From Hahella sp. HNIBRBA332 (GTDB lineage: Bacteria > Pseudomonadota > Gammaproteobacteria > Pseudomonadales > Oleiphilaceae): 64,000 bases of DNA. How positions within the stretch are numbered: the stretch's first letter is position 1; each line of letters starts with the position of its first letter. The stretch lies in contig NZ_CP132203.1 of NCBI RefSeq assembly GCF_030719035.1, positions 2,666,001 through 2,730,000 of the forward strand. Reading direction: 5' to 3'. Under the pieces are notes generated by a model. The model was given only the letters and a program-made list of their open reading frames with translations, did not search any database and was not told the origin of the DNA. Positions 7,634-16,600 of the stretch are shown piece after piece. Made by a program: the position numbers and the translations under genes.

Positions 7634-9610
7634 ATGCATCCAACTAACCTATGGGAGCTGCCGCTTCCTCATCTACTTGCGGAGACTGATCACGAAGGCG
7701 CCTGGATTGAGTGCAATGATTTATGGCGCGAGTATTCCGGGCTGTCTGCGTCCGACTCCCTTGGCATGAGGTGGATCGAAGTCATTCACCAGGACGATAT
7801 TTCTACCGTTCAAAGAGGATGGCGGTCCGGTATCGCAGCCGAAGTCCCTTTCGAGCTGAAGATGCGCCTTCAGCGTTCTTCTGACTCATCTTATCGATGG
7901 CATGTCTGTCATGTGGTCCCACTCAACAATGAGCAGGGCGACATTCCAAACTGGCTCGCGTCTTTCACAGATATTCAAGGTGACAAAGCGCAACAAGAGA
8001 ATGGTCACTCCTCCGTCGCCAAGTTACAGAGTGAGAGAGAAATGCTGGCGACCTCCAATGACTATCTGCTCGAAGTATTGCGGGAGTATCGTGAAACCGA
8101 AATCCGGCTGGAAAAAACGACTGAGAAGCTCAACCAGATTGTTGAAACCCAGTCTCACTTGTCGCAGGCAGAAATAGACATGACGGCCTTTATGCAGCTG
8201 GTGACAGAAAAAATGCTGACTGTCACTCCCGCCACAGGCGCTGTCATAGAACTCATGGAAGGCGACGAGATGGTTTATCAGGCCGCCAGCGGCTCCGTTC
8301 ATCAGTTCGAGGGGCTGAGGCTAAATTTATACGACAGCCTGTCCGGCCTCTGCGTCACTGACCGCAAAGCCCTTATCTCTGAAGACACCGCCAATGATCC
8401 AAGGGTTAATCATGAAGCGTGCAAAAAAGTCGGAGCGGCCTCCATAGTGGTTACTCCCCTCTATGAGGAAGGCAATATCATAGGCGTGCTGAAAATCCTG
8501 TCCGACACGCCACATGCATTTGATCATGATGACTTGAAAACGCTGGAGATGATGGCCGGCCTCATCGGCTCAGCCATTGGCCGCAAGATCAGGTTACAGG
8601 AAAAAGAAGATTTATTGATGGCGAAGTCTCTGACGCTTATGCAGATGAAGCAGGAGGAGGCGCAGCGAAAGAATATAGAAGCGCAGTTAAAAGCCAGCGA
8701 AATGCGCATCAGGCGTATCATAGAAAGTTCTCATGAAGCATTCATCGCGATGAACGCATGCGGCGTCATCACAGACTGGAACCCTAAAGCCGAAGAAACA
8801 TTTGGCTGGACCGCCACAGAGGCGATCGGGAGCAAACTATCAGATTTAATCATTCCGACAGGGCTCCGTGAAAGACATGAAATTGGCATGCGCAAATTCA
8901 TTGCAACCGGTCAGGGGATCGTTTTAGGAAAGCGCCTTGAACTGCTCGCACTCAATAATAAAGGCGAAAAAATCCCCGTAGAAATCACCATTTCCGCCAT
9001 TTCAGCACAGGAACAATGGCAGTTCTGCGCCTTTCTCCATGATATTTCTGAAAGGAAACAGATTGAGCAAAAACTGCGTCATTTAGCCCAGTACGACAGC
9101 CTCACCAGCCTGCCCAACCGCGCTTTATTCTATGACCGTCTCAATCAGGCTTTCGCACGCTCCCATCGTAATAATGCGCTCTTCGCCCTCATGTATCTGG
9201 ATATCGACCACTTCAAGGCTATCAACGACACCCACGGCCATGGGATTGGCGACAAACTGCTGTCCGCGTTCAGCCACCGCATTCAACTTATTATCAGAGA
9301 ATCTGACACCCTAGCCCGCCTGGGTGGAGATGAATTTATCATCATTGCAGAGAGCATTGGCGACCAAAGCGACGCAGAGCACATTGCCCAGAAAATACTT
9401 TGGGCGATGAAAAAAGAGTTTCAATTAAATGAAGTGAACATCCAAGTTGGAACAAGTATTGGCGTCGCGCTACTACCCACTCACGCCATTACGGCTGACG
9501 GCCTGGTCAAGATGGCGGACAAGGCGTTGTATTCGGCCAAAAAGGCAGGCAGGAACACCTACAGGGTATATGAAGAAACCAGTCCGGCGACGGGAAAACC
9601 TGACCGTTAA
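7634..9610 (+). CDS. PAS-GAF-PAS-GGDEF diguanylate cyclase
   Basis: This is a cytoplasmic sensor enzyme that makes cyclic di-GMP from two GTP. Residues 14-110 are a PAS domain (ECNDLWREYSG, then a PAC-like RWHVCHVVPL). Residues 120-170 look like a coiled-coil linker. Residues 170-320 form a GAF domain (SGLCVTDRKAL, VVTPLYEEGNIIGVL). Another helical linker leads to a second PAS at 345-475. The cyclase domain at 485-650 has the intact motif LGGDEF. A canonical inhibitory I-site RESD lies five residues before it, so product feedback is expected. There is no EAL domain and no transmembrane segment. The gene stands alone on the plus strand behind an AT-rich gap containing a T8G8 tract, and may be associated with the binding protein downstream. 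Activity is very likely; the sensed signal is unknown. Confidence 0.93.
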   Translation: MHPTNLWELPLPHLLAETDHEGAWIECNDLWREYSGLSASDSLGMRWIEVIHQDDISTVQRGWRSGIAAEVPFELKMRLQRSSDSSYRWHVCHVVPLNNEQGDIPNWLASFTDIQGDKAQQENGHSSVAKLQSEREMLATSNDYLLEVLREYRETEIRLEKTTEKLNQIVETQSHLSQAEIDMTAFMQLVTEKMLTVTPATGAVIELMEGDEMVYQAASGSVHQFEGLRLNLYDSLSGLCVTDRKALISEDTANDPRVNHEACKKVGAASIVVTPLYEEGNIIGVLKILSDTPHAFDHDDLKTLEMMAGLIGSAIGRKIRLQEKEDLLMAKSLTLMQMKQEEAQRKNIEAQLKASEMRIRRIIESSHEAFIAMNACGVITDWNPKAEETFGWTATEAIGSKLSDLIIPTGLRERHEIGMRKFIATGQGIVLGKRLELLALNNKGEKIPVEITISAISAQEQWQFCAFLHDISERKQIEQKLRHLAQYDSLTSLPNRALFYDRLNQAFARSHRNNALFALMYLDIDHFKAINDTHGHGIGDKLLSAFSHRIQLIIRESDTLARLGGDEFIIIAESIGDQSDAEHIAQKILWAMKKEFQLNEVNIQVGTSIGVALLPTHAITADGLVKMADKALYSAKKAGRNTYRVYEETSPATGKPDR

Positions 9611-9712
9611 ATCACTTGCAGGCGCCGTTAATGCCAAAGGCTGGAAACAGGTCAGAGGCGGATACTGAGCTTTTACAATTTAAGATGGTCAAAGTGTGGT
9701 GCTATTCGAAAA

Positions 9713-9901
9713 TCACGCCTTGCCCGAACCGTCCGGCCATTCGTGTTTGATAACCATATCAAGCTCGCGCCAAAGTTCCTGCAGCAGTTCCAGTTGCTCT
9801 TCGCGTATTCTTTTATCTTGAGCACTGGTGGGCGGTTGTGAATCCAGGGCGAGGGTCAAGCGGTAGATATCGTCAATGATTGAGGATTGTTCCGACTTCA
9901 T
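9713..9901 (-). CDS. Short helical hypothetical protein, 62 aa
   Basis: This is an unrecognised, strongly helical small protein (MKSEQSSIIDDIYRLTLALD at the start, LELLQELWRELDMVI near the end). I prefer the ATG at 9901 because GGAG precedes it by six bases; the longer reading frame from 9967 has no ribosome site. It contains no cysteine, signal peptide or membrane span. It lies between the converging diguanylate cyclase and the divergent periplasmic binding protein. The sequence suggests a soluble coiled-coil adaptor-like peptide, but the function is unknown. Confidence 0.5.
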   Translation of the reverse strand: MKSEQSSIIDDIYRLTLALDSQPPTSAQDKRIREEQLELLQELWRELDMVIKHEWPDGSGKA

Positions 9902-10026
9902 AGCCTTCTCCAGATCCAGGTAATAATGACTCTCGGCAAGTCTTTCACGATCAGAGCGGCATTTCAACGGCTATGCAAAACTGTGGGCGACTTGCGCTTT
10001 CACCCATCGATTTCGCTTACGCCTTC

Positions 10027-10032
10027 TATAAT
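10027..10032 (+). promoter_or_regulatory. Candidate -10 element upstream of the binding-protein gene
   Basis: This is a perfect TATAAT hexamer 64 bases before the start codon of the periplasmic binding protein. No good -35 hexamer lies at 16-18 bases upstream, so the element may be activator-dependent or fortuitous. Confidence 0.35.
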
Positions 10033-10096
10033 GAAATAAATCAAGTGATTTTAAACAAGCCTCACCGCAAGGCATTCAATTTTTTGGCAGAGCATT

Positions 10097-11086
10097 ATGA
10101 CCAGACACCTTGCGCTCACCCTTGCGTTTTTGCTGTTTACTGCCGATAGCTCAGCAGAGGCCATGCTGATTGCGGTAATAGGGAAAACCAAGAACGACAG
10201 TTTTTATATCTCGTCCTATAACGGGTGTCAGCGCTTTGCAAAAGCCTATCCTGAAGTGGCCTGCATTTATGATGGTCCCGCTGACTTCCAGGATCCCCGA
10301 TCGCAAGCCATGGTGGTGCAAAAAATTCTCAAGCAAGGCGTCGATGGGCTGCTGATTTCCACAACAGATTCAGAACATCTGGTGAAAAGAGCCCTTGATA
10401 TCGCCAAGTCAAAATCGATCCCAACGATTATGTTTGACTCGGATTTGCTGCCGGAGCACAGAAGTTACCGGATGGCTTACGTCGGCACTGACAACGTGGA
10501 CTTCGGCAAAGCGCTTGGCGACTACGCAAAGAAGTATAGGCGCCCAACAGGGATTACAGAATTCTGTATCCAAAGCGGCCACCCCACCACGCCAAATCTG
10601 AATGAACGTATCGCGGGTATTCGCCTGGCGCTGAGCGAAGCTGGATCCGCAAGCTTTTCAAATAACACCCTGGGATGGCGGGAAAACAGTCGCTGCCCCC
10701 TTTATTCAGAGGGCAAGAGAGATACCGCCTTCTTTCAACTGGAGCAAATGATTACAGCCTACAAACCGCCGCCCATCATTATCGCCGTTGCGGGCTTTGC
10801 CCAGTTCTCCCAGGATTACATTCCCCGCATCAAAAAATATGCGCCCAAAATAGCCAGCAATGAAGTGGTCATCATTTCCGCCGACACCGAGCCGTTACAA
10901 CTCAAAGCGCTATCTGAAGGATTGTCTACGGCTAATATTGGGCAACGGCCATTTGAAATGGGCAGGCTGGGCGCCGAGCTTCTGTACCGCTATATCAAGC
11001 ATGGAGAGACGCCCGAAAAAGAGTTTTACCACCTGGACTACCATTACTGCACGCCGGAGAATATTGATTCCTGTATTGTTGAGTAG
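10097..11086 (+). CDS. Orphan periplasmic sugar-binding-type protein
   Basis: The protein resembles periplasmic solute-binding proteins of the ribose/LacI-like family (Peripla_BP_4, TorT-like). A signal peptide covers about residues 1-21 (LALTLAFLLFTADSSAEA). The mature part shows the usual two-lobe pattern: an early strand (MLIAVIGKTKND), a helix with KILKQGVDGLLIS, a second strand region (IPTIMFDSD) and YVGTDNVDFGKALGDYAKK. It would bind a small ligand in the periplasm. No ABC permease or ATPase gene is nearby, so it is more likely a sensor partner for a signalling protein than a transport component. The neighbouring diguanylate cyclase has no periplasmic domain, so direct pairing is not shown. 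The length of 329 is normal. The ligand is unknown. Confidence 0.85.
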   Translation: MTRHLALTLAFLLFTADSSAEAMLIAVIGKTKNDSFYISSYNGCQRFAKAYPEVACIYDGPADFQDPRSQAMVVQKILKQGVDGLLISTTDSEHLVKRALDIAKSKSIPTIMFDSDLLPEHRSYRMAYVGTDNVDFGKALGDYAKKYRRPTGITEFCIQSGHPTTPNLNERIAGIRLALSEAGSASFSNNTLGWRENSRCPLYSEGKRDTAFFQLEQMITAYKPPPIIIAVAGFAQFSQDYIPRIKKYAPKIASNEVVIISADTEPLQLKALSEGLSTANIGQRPFEMGRLGAELLYRYIKHGETPEKEFYHLDYHYCTPENIDSCIVE

Positions 11087-11225
11087 ATCGCTACGCCACT
11101 TTAAACCGGCATCCGCCCTGCGGCCTCCCCTCCGGCGATTGCCGCGAATGCGCAAAGGGCTTAAGCGAATCAATGGGACGACACGACAGGACTTGGGTAA
11201 GTCATTGCTGGTCAGGTCCCCTTTT

Positions 11226-11252
11226 CGTCATCACCGTCATCACCGTCATCAA
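11226..11252. repeat. Three 9-base tandem copies in convergent gap
   Basis: CGTCATCAC is present twice and then once as CGTCATCAA. The repeat lies in the 181-base gap between the converging binding-protein and DUF481 genes. It resembles a simple tandem duplication; no terminator hairpin with a T-run is evident there. Confidence 0.6.
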
Positions 11253-11267
11253 TGCGTCTCCGCACCA

Positions 11268-12113
11268 TCAAAACTTATAAGACAACGCCGTGGTGAGATC
11301 CGCCTGCTTCTTATCCACGCCGAACTTGGGCTGGTTGTCGTAACTCACGTTATAGCTGACGCTGACCGAGAGTCCATATGCCATGGGAACGGCGGCGCTG
11401 ATCATGGAGCGGTAGCGGTAGTCGTCGCTGTCGTCTTTATTCTGCGAGTAAATCACACTCTGGGACAGACTCAGCACCCCGCCCATCAACGCGCAGTCAA
11501 AAGCCTCATAGGCGCCGTAGCGCCAGCTTTCCTCGTGCGCATCTTCGCCCGCCAGGATGGCGGTTTCCGAGTAGTCCTGGGACAGATAGAGCGCACCCGC
11601 CGCCGTACTCAGCCGACAGGTTTGAGAGCGATAAGGATAGAATCCCGGCGCCAGAAACACTTCGTGTTCTTTGTCCACCAGTTGTATTTCATCAGTGGAA
11701 TAACGATAGCCCGACAGCAGGTAATAGCGCTGGGAGAAATTGTATTGCCAGAAGTTGTCGCTGCTTTTCTTGTCCGATAACACCTGAGGGCCGGTTTCGC
11801 TGCGCTGGATCTGGTTATAGGTCGATATGATGTTCTTGGTCGTGGTCCAACTGGCCTCCACCACATAGGTGCGACTGTCGTAATCGGTCTGCCCTTTACT
11901 GGAGGTGATGCTGGCGGAGGCGCCGATGGTCAGGGCGTCCGGCATGTTCAACATCTTCCGCAGTGGCGATTTGGTTTTATCCTGGGCGGACTGGGCGGAT
12001 GCAGCCGCCGTGGACGTAGAGGCTGACTCTTCAGCGGCGGCGACAGGCGAAAACATCAGGGCGAAGACAGGGAAAAAGACAGACAGAAAGGCGACGCCGG
12101 AGGATCTTTCCAT
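11268..12113 (-). CDS. DUF481-family outer-membrane beta-barrel protein
   Basis: This is an exported protein of 281 residues. An N-terminal signal peptide is followed by AAA and a Ser/Ala-rich linker (about 27-45). The rest is a run of alternating strands with many Tyr, Ser and Asp residues (FWQYNFSQRYYLLSGYRY, LSQDYSETAIL), ending LTTALSYKF. The terminal Phe is the usual outer-membrane insertion signal. The pattern matches the DUF481 family of small beta-barrels, whose role is poorly known. The gene follows the DUF697 gene on the same strand with a 140-base gap containing an inverted repeat, so co-transcription is uncertain. The family call is by overall resemblance, not by an invariant motif. 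Confidence 0.75.
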   Translation of the reverse strand: MERSSGVAFLSVFFPVFALMFSPVAAAEESASTSTAAASAQSAQDKTKSPLRKMLNMPDALTIGASASITSSKGQTDYDSRTYVVEASWTTTKNIISTYNQIQRSETGPQVLSDKKSSDNFWQYNFSQRYYLLSGYRYSTDEIQLVDKEHEVFLAPGFYPYRSQTCRLSTAAGALYLSQDYSETAILAGEDAHEESWRYGAYEAFDCALMGGVLSLSQSVIYSQNKDDSDDYRYRSMISAAVPMAYGLSVSVSYNVSYDNQPKFGVDKKQADLTTALSYKF

Positions 12114-12145
12114 TGTTTTTCTTTGCTCCAGAGAATATCAGGGAG

Positions 12146-12170
12146 GCCTGCGCGCCGGACGCACGCAGGC
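12146..12170. other. Inverted repeat between DUF697 and DUF481 genes
   Basis: GCCTGCG (12146-12152) and CGCAGGC (12164-12170) form a seven-pair stem with an eleven-base loop. It lies between two minus-strand genes. No T-run follows on the minus strand, so it is at best a weak terminator or an RNA-processing or stability element. Confidence 0.4.
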
Positions 12171-12253
12171 ATGTCCGCAGCGCGCGAGTGCGCGCCGGGA
12201 TACTATGCGGTCAGAGTGAACGCGTCTGTTCGGCTAAACGGTCAGCGTCTGGC

Positions 12254-12793
12254 TTACGCCTTGGCGCCGGCTGGTTTGGCGGTCTTGTCGTCCTTGCCGA
12301 GATTTTCCGCGTAGGCTTTGCCCTTCTCCAGTTCTTCCGCGTAGAACGCGCGAACGGCTTCAGGGTCGAAGTTCAGGAAGTTGCCGCCGGACTCAAAGTG
12401 TTGGATGAACACTCGCGCCAGCGCATAGGTGGAAGCGCCCGCGATAATCGCTACGCTGGTGGCGCCTAACACTGTGCCGATGACCGGAATTACCTTGGTC
12501 AGGCTGGCCAGGCTTATGCCAAGAGGAACGGGAGCCGCGGAACCGACCAGAGAAGCGATCAGGGACTTGCCGATATCCTGGGAGAACCTGATACCATAGA
12601 TTTTTGACATGCTGTGCAGCATTTTCAACTGCAACGCCGTCAGTCCTGCGAAATCCACGACGGGAATCGGCACCAGCCCTACACCCATCGATCCCAGCAC
12701 ATACTTTCTGGTCATCGCACGCACGTCCGCCAAACGCTCTTCTACATTCACTTCCGTTTCTGTTGTGTCTTCTTTAGTTGCTGTTGCAGCCAT
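12254..12793 (-). CDS. DUF697-family membrane-associated protein
   Basis: This 179-residue protein has an acidic N terminus and the sequence VGLVPIPVVDFAGLTALQLK at about residues 38-57, which is typical of DUF697 (YcjF-like) proteins often linked to GTPases or envelope stress. Hydrophobic, Gly/Ala-rich segments at about 78-95 and 100-128 (VIPVIGTVLGATSVAIIAGA) probably insert in the membrane. The C-terminal tail is charged and Lys/Ala rich. No GTPase gene is adjacent. GGGAA lies about eight bases before the ATG. The precise function is unknown, but the family assignment is good. Confidence 0.82.
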   Translation of the reverse strand: MAATATKEDTTETEVNVEERLADVRAMTRKYVLGSMGVGLVPIPVVDFAGLTALQLKMLHSMSKIYGIRFSQDIGKSLIASLVGSAAPVPLGISLASLTKVIPVIGTVLGATSVAIIAGASTYALARVFIQHFESGGNFLNFDPEAVRAFYAEELEKGKAYAENLGKDDKTAKPAGAKA

Positions 12794-13327
12794 ACTGATG
12801 TTCCCATATTGATGATTATTAGACTTACGCAGGGTATATACGTCCGTAAAACATCAAGTACAAATTCACGGGCGGTTATATATATCGTTAATATTTTATT
12901 TCCGCCACTTATAGCGAGAGCAATAAAACAAACAACATATACAAAAAGAAGTCCTGGACCTCCGAAGTGTCCGTACTGAGACTAGTTCAATACCTATAGA
13001 CCCGCAAGTACTTTTTTTGTGCACTCACGCCCTGTTTCAGCGCCGCCATCGCCATATTTCAATTCTGCAAAACCCCTGTCATATAAGGCTTTCACACCGA
13101 CCTTCCGTTTTTTCGGATAACGCCCGCCAAACCTGCTGGCAATAGGGTCGCCAGGCCCATGGCCAAGCCCGCCGCATTATTTTTAATTGCTTAATTGATA
13201 TCGTCATAATTTGGGTCTACCATTTGACTGCAGCTGGAGTTAGCCCTACATGCTATAGCCGTTACTTAGGATTGAATCGTCTCTCCACCGGGGAGAGGGG
13301 AAGGCATGAAAAAGGATCAGAATAATT
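12794..13327. other. AT-rich intergenic region with regulatory candidates
   Basis: About 530 bases hold no gene that I can support. The first half is AT-rich (TATATATATCG, a TTTTTTT run near 13010-13017). A TG-C-TATAGC extended -10 candidate at 13251-13259 could drive the small membrane-protein gene. A hairpin follows just before its start. Confidence 0.4.
13281..13297 (+). other. Leader hairpin before the small membrane protein
   Basis: CTCTCC (13281-13286) pairs with GGAGAG (13292-13297) around a five-base loop. The right arm is part of a purine-rich stretch that could be a ribosome site for an overlapping 25-codon reading frame at 13306-13383. Pairing would mask that site. Confidence 0.35.
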
Positions 13328-13501
13328 ATGCTTCACGTCCTGTTATATCTGCTTGTATGCTTATTTGTGGCGTTCCTTGGTAAAAATAAGAAGTTCGGCT
13401 TTACCTTAAACTTTTTTATTTCCTTTATATTCTCCCCCATCGTCGGCCTGATCGTCGTCTTCGCCCAGGCGGACAAACACCTCGTCAAGACCTCGCCGTG
13501 A
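13328..13501 (+). CDS. 57-residue two-helix membrane protein
   Basis: A short gene encodes MLHVLLYLLVCLFVAFLGKN, then a basic turn, a second hydrophobic segment (FFISFIFSPIVGLIVVF, about residues 29-45) and a charged tail. Two membrane helices with a Lys-rich loop between them match many small bacterial inner-membrane proteins of unknown role. AAAGGA lies eleven bases before the ATG, a little far. An overlapping 25-codon frame at 13306-13383 has a better placed ribosome site but encodes nothing recognisable. The gene lies just upstream of the megasynthase operon on the same strand; whether it belongs to that transcription unit is unknown. Confidence 0.55.
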   Translation: MLHVLLYLLVCLFVAFLGKNKKFGFTLNFFISFIFSPIVGLIVVFAQADKHLVKTSP

Positions 13502-13673
13502 TTCCCTCAATGGGCTTCATGGTCGTGTTTTCCAATATTTTTTCACCCGGATAACATTAACGCGCCAAGCATACACGCCGCCGTTACTGAAGAAATATTA
13601 GAAGGCTTTACCGGAAGTAGCCTGAAGTCGTCCCGTGGCGTTATGGCCGTGGGCCTCTATGCGGTAGGGAGGC
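13502..13673. promoter_or_regulatory. Leader region of the megasynthase operon
   Basis: These 172 bases precede the first megasynthase gene and would be expected to hold its promoter. They are AT-rich around 13530-13560, but I see no hexamer pair good enough to call. AGGGAGG lies at 13666-13672, one base before the GTG frame start and eight bases before an out-of-frame ATG at 13681. Confidence 0.3.
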
Positions 13674-16600
13674 GTGCGCCATGCGTCGTTTAAAAATAAT
13701 AAATTACGACATCGAAACATGGTTACAGATACTACTCGCCGCGTTACAGACGCCGCTCGCCGTCCCTTTTACGCCGACATCAGTCGCGCGTTGCAGTCTC
13801 ATGCGATTACCCAGGGAGACGCCGACGCTTTCGTTTTTCTGACGGAGGATCGCGACGCCCGTTTCCCGCTCACCTACGCCGCGCTGGATCGACAGGCGCG
13901 TCGCGTGGCGGCCTTGTTGCGACGCCACGCCCAGCCTGGAGAGCGAGTCCTGCTGCTGTTTCACCCCGGACTGGAATTTCTGGCCGCCTTCTTCGGCTGC
14001 CTGTACGCCGGCGTTACGGCGATCCCCATGCACCCACCGAAAAAGAACCGCAGCGCAGAGCGTCTCGACAGCATTCTCGACGACGCCGACACCCGCGTCA
14101 TCCTCGCCAATGATTCCGTCGTGGCCGCCATCGCGGATTCGGACGCCGGCGACAAACGCTTGCAGGAAGCTGTCTGGCTCACGGTGGACGCAGGTCTGTT
14201 AAACCCGGCGACAGACGACAGTGAAAACAGTGAGGACAGCGAACCGGCGTCGCTACACGCGGACGATCTTGCGTTTCTGCAATACACCTCCGGCTCCACC
14301 TCCGCTCCCAAAGGCGTCATGGTGAGTCATCGCAACCTGATTCTGAATCTGGACGAACTGCATCGCTGCTACGACCATGACGCCGATTCCATTGTGGTGA
14401 GCTGGCTGCCGCACTTTCACGATCTGGGGTTGATCTACGCCATTCTGACGCCCTTATACGCAGGCTCAATCTGTTACTTGATGGCGCCGGCGACCTTCAT
14501 CCGCAACCCGGCGCGCTGGCTGCAGGCGATTTCTGATTGTCGCGCCACACACAGCGCCGCGCCTAATTTCGCGTATCAGCTCTGTATTGATAAAATCAGC
14601 GCCGAACAAAAGCAGGATCTGGACTTATCCTGCTGGAAAGCCGCCTGCAACGCGGCGGAACCTGTGCGTTATGAAACCCTGCGGGACTTCGCCGCCACCT
14701 TCAGCGACTGCGGCTTCGACTATCAGGCGCTATCCCCCAGCTACGGGCTGGCGGAAGCCACCGTCAAAGTTTCCATCACCCCCTTGTCCGAGCCGCCCAC
14801 CGTCCTGCATGTGGAGCGGGAGGCGCTGTCCCAGGGCGAAGTGAAAATCGTCGCCGCGGGCGCGCCAGGCTCCACGCCGCTGGTCGGGTCCGGACGGGTC
14901 GACATGGACACTAAAAGCCTGATTGTCGATACGGCGACGCGGACGCCCTGTCTGCCGGACAGAATCGGCGAAATCTGGGTGCGCGGTCCTTCCGTGGCCA
15001 GCGGTTACTGGGCGCGACCGGAAGCCACCTCAGACATCTTTGACGTTCATTTGGCCGACCCGCAGGGCAGATATTCCGGCCCTTACCTGCGCACGGGCGA
15101 CCTGGGATTCATCCATGGCGCGCAGCTATTCATCACCGGCCGCCGCAAAGACCTGCTTATCATCGATGGCGTCAACTATTACCCGCAGGATATCGAAAAG
15201 ACCGTTTTCGCCAGCCATCCAGACCTGACCACCGACAACGGCGCCGCCTTCTCCGTGGATATCGACGGCGAGGAGCGCCTGGTGATCGTACAGGAAGTGA
15301 AACGCACCGCCGTACGTCAGCTGGACGGCGACGCCGTGGCTCGCGCCATTCGTCAGGCGGTATTTCTGGAGCATGAGCTGCCGGTGCACGCCATCGCCCT
15401 GCTAAAGCCTTTGCAGGCTTACAAGACCACCAGCGGCAAAATCCAGCGTCAGGCCAATCGCAAAGCCTGGCTGGACGATTCACTGCAACCGATTTATCAA
15501 TGGCGCGCCGGCGCCCGGGACGATGTAACAGCGCAAGCTGCGACGCATACTCAAACACAAAAAATCTCTCAAACCGCCACGCCCTCTGTAGCGACGGAAC
15601 GCCTGAAACGAGGCGCGCCACTCGACGCCAAAGACCTTGTCGATTGGCTAACGCAGCAATTGGCGGCGATCACCGCCCTGCCCGCCGAAGATATCGACGC
15701 TAACGCGGATTTCGCCAGCTTCGGGTTGGCCTCCCGCCACGTGGTCGCACTCAGCGGTGAGCTGGAGCGCTATGTGGGCGTCGCCACCCCGCCCACCCTG
15801 TTTTATCAGCATCCCAATATCGCCCGGCTGGCGGCGTCAATCGCCGCGTTGACCAGCGGCGCGCCAAGCGCCCAAAAGCACGGTGGCGCGGCACAAGTGA
15901 AACGCAAAGCCGCGCGTTTGGTGGATGTGGAAGCCACGCCATTTGAGAGCAACGATCCCATCGCCATTGTCGGCATGGGTTGCCGTTTCCCCGGCGCGGA
16001 CAATCCGCAGGCGCTGTGGCGCCTATTGAACGAGGGCGTTGACGCGATTCGTGAGACGCCGCCGGAGCGCTGGAGCAATGACGCCTATTACCATCAGGAT
16101 GCCGGCGTCGATGGCCGCATGAACACGCGCTGGGGCGGCTTCCTGGACAACATCGATCAGTTCGATCCGCAGTTCTTCGGCATCGCGCCGCGGGAAGCGG
16201 AAACCATGGACCCACAGCAACGCCTGCTGCTGGAAGTCTGTTGGGAGGCGCTGGAAGACGCGGGCATTGCCGTCAGCTCTCTGGCCGGCAGCGACGCCAG
16301 CGTATTCATGGGCGTCTGCAATACTGAGTTTCAACGCATCAGCTACGCGGACCGCAACGCTATTCGCATGCACACCGGCACCGGCGCCGCCGCCAGCGTG
16401 GCGTCCGGACGCATTTCCTACTTGTGGGACTTGCGCGGTCCCGCCATGACTATCGACACCGCCTGCTCGTCCTCCCTGGTGGCGGTTCATCAGGCCTGCG
16501 AATCCCTGCGCCGCAACGAATCCAGCCTGGCGCTGGCGGGAGGCGTCAATCTGATCCTGCTGCCTGGAGGCACTATTTCCCTGTCCCAGGGACGCATGAT

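Noticed and set aside
11226..11252. Short tandem repeat considered as a CRISPR-like or iteron array
   Set aside because: There are only three directly adjacent 9-base copies, with no spacers, cas genes or replication genes.
10860..11780. 306-codon plus-strand frame
   Set aside because: It runs across the end of the binding-protein gene and antisense to the DUF481 gene; its composition is that of a shadow frame.
13137..13152. Possible sigma-54 promoter (TGGCA...TCGCC, GG-N10-GC)
   Set aside because: The core spacing fits, but only part of the consensus matches, and GG-N10-GC is common by chance in GC-rich DNA; no activator site is visible.
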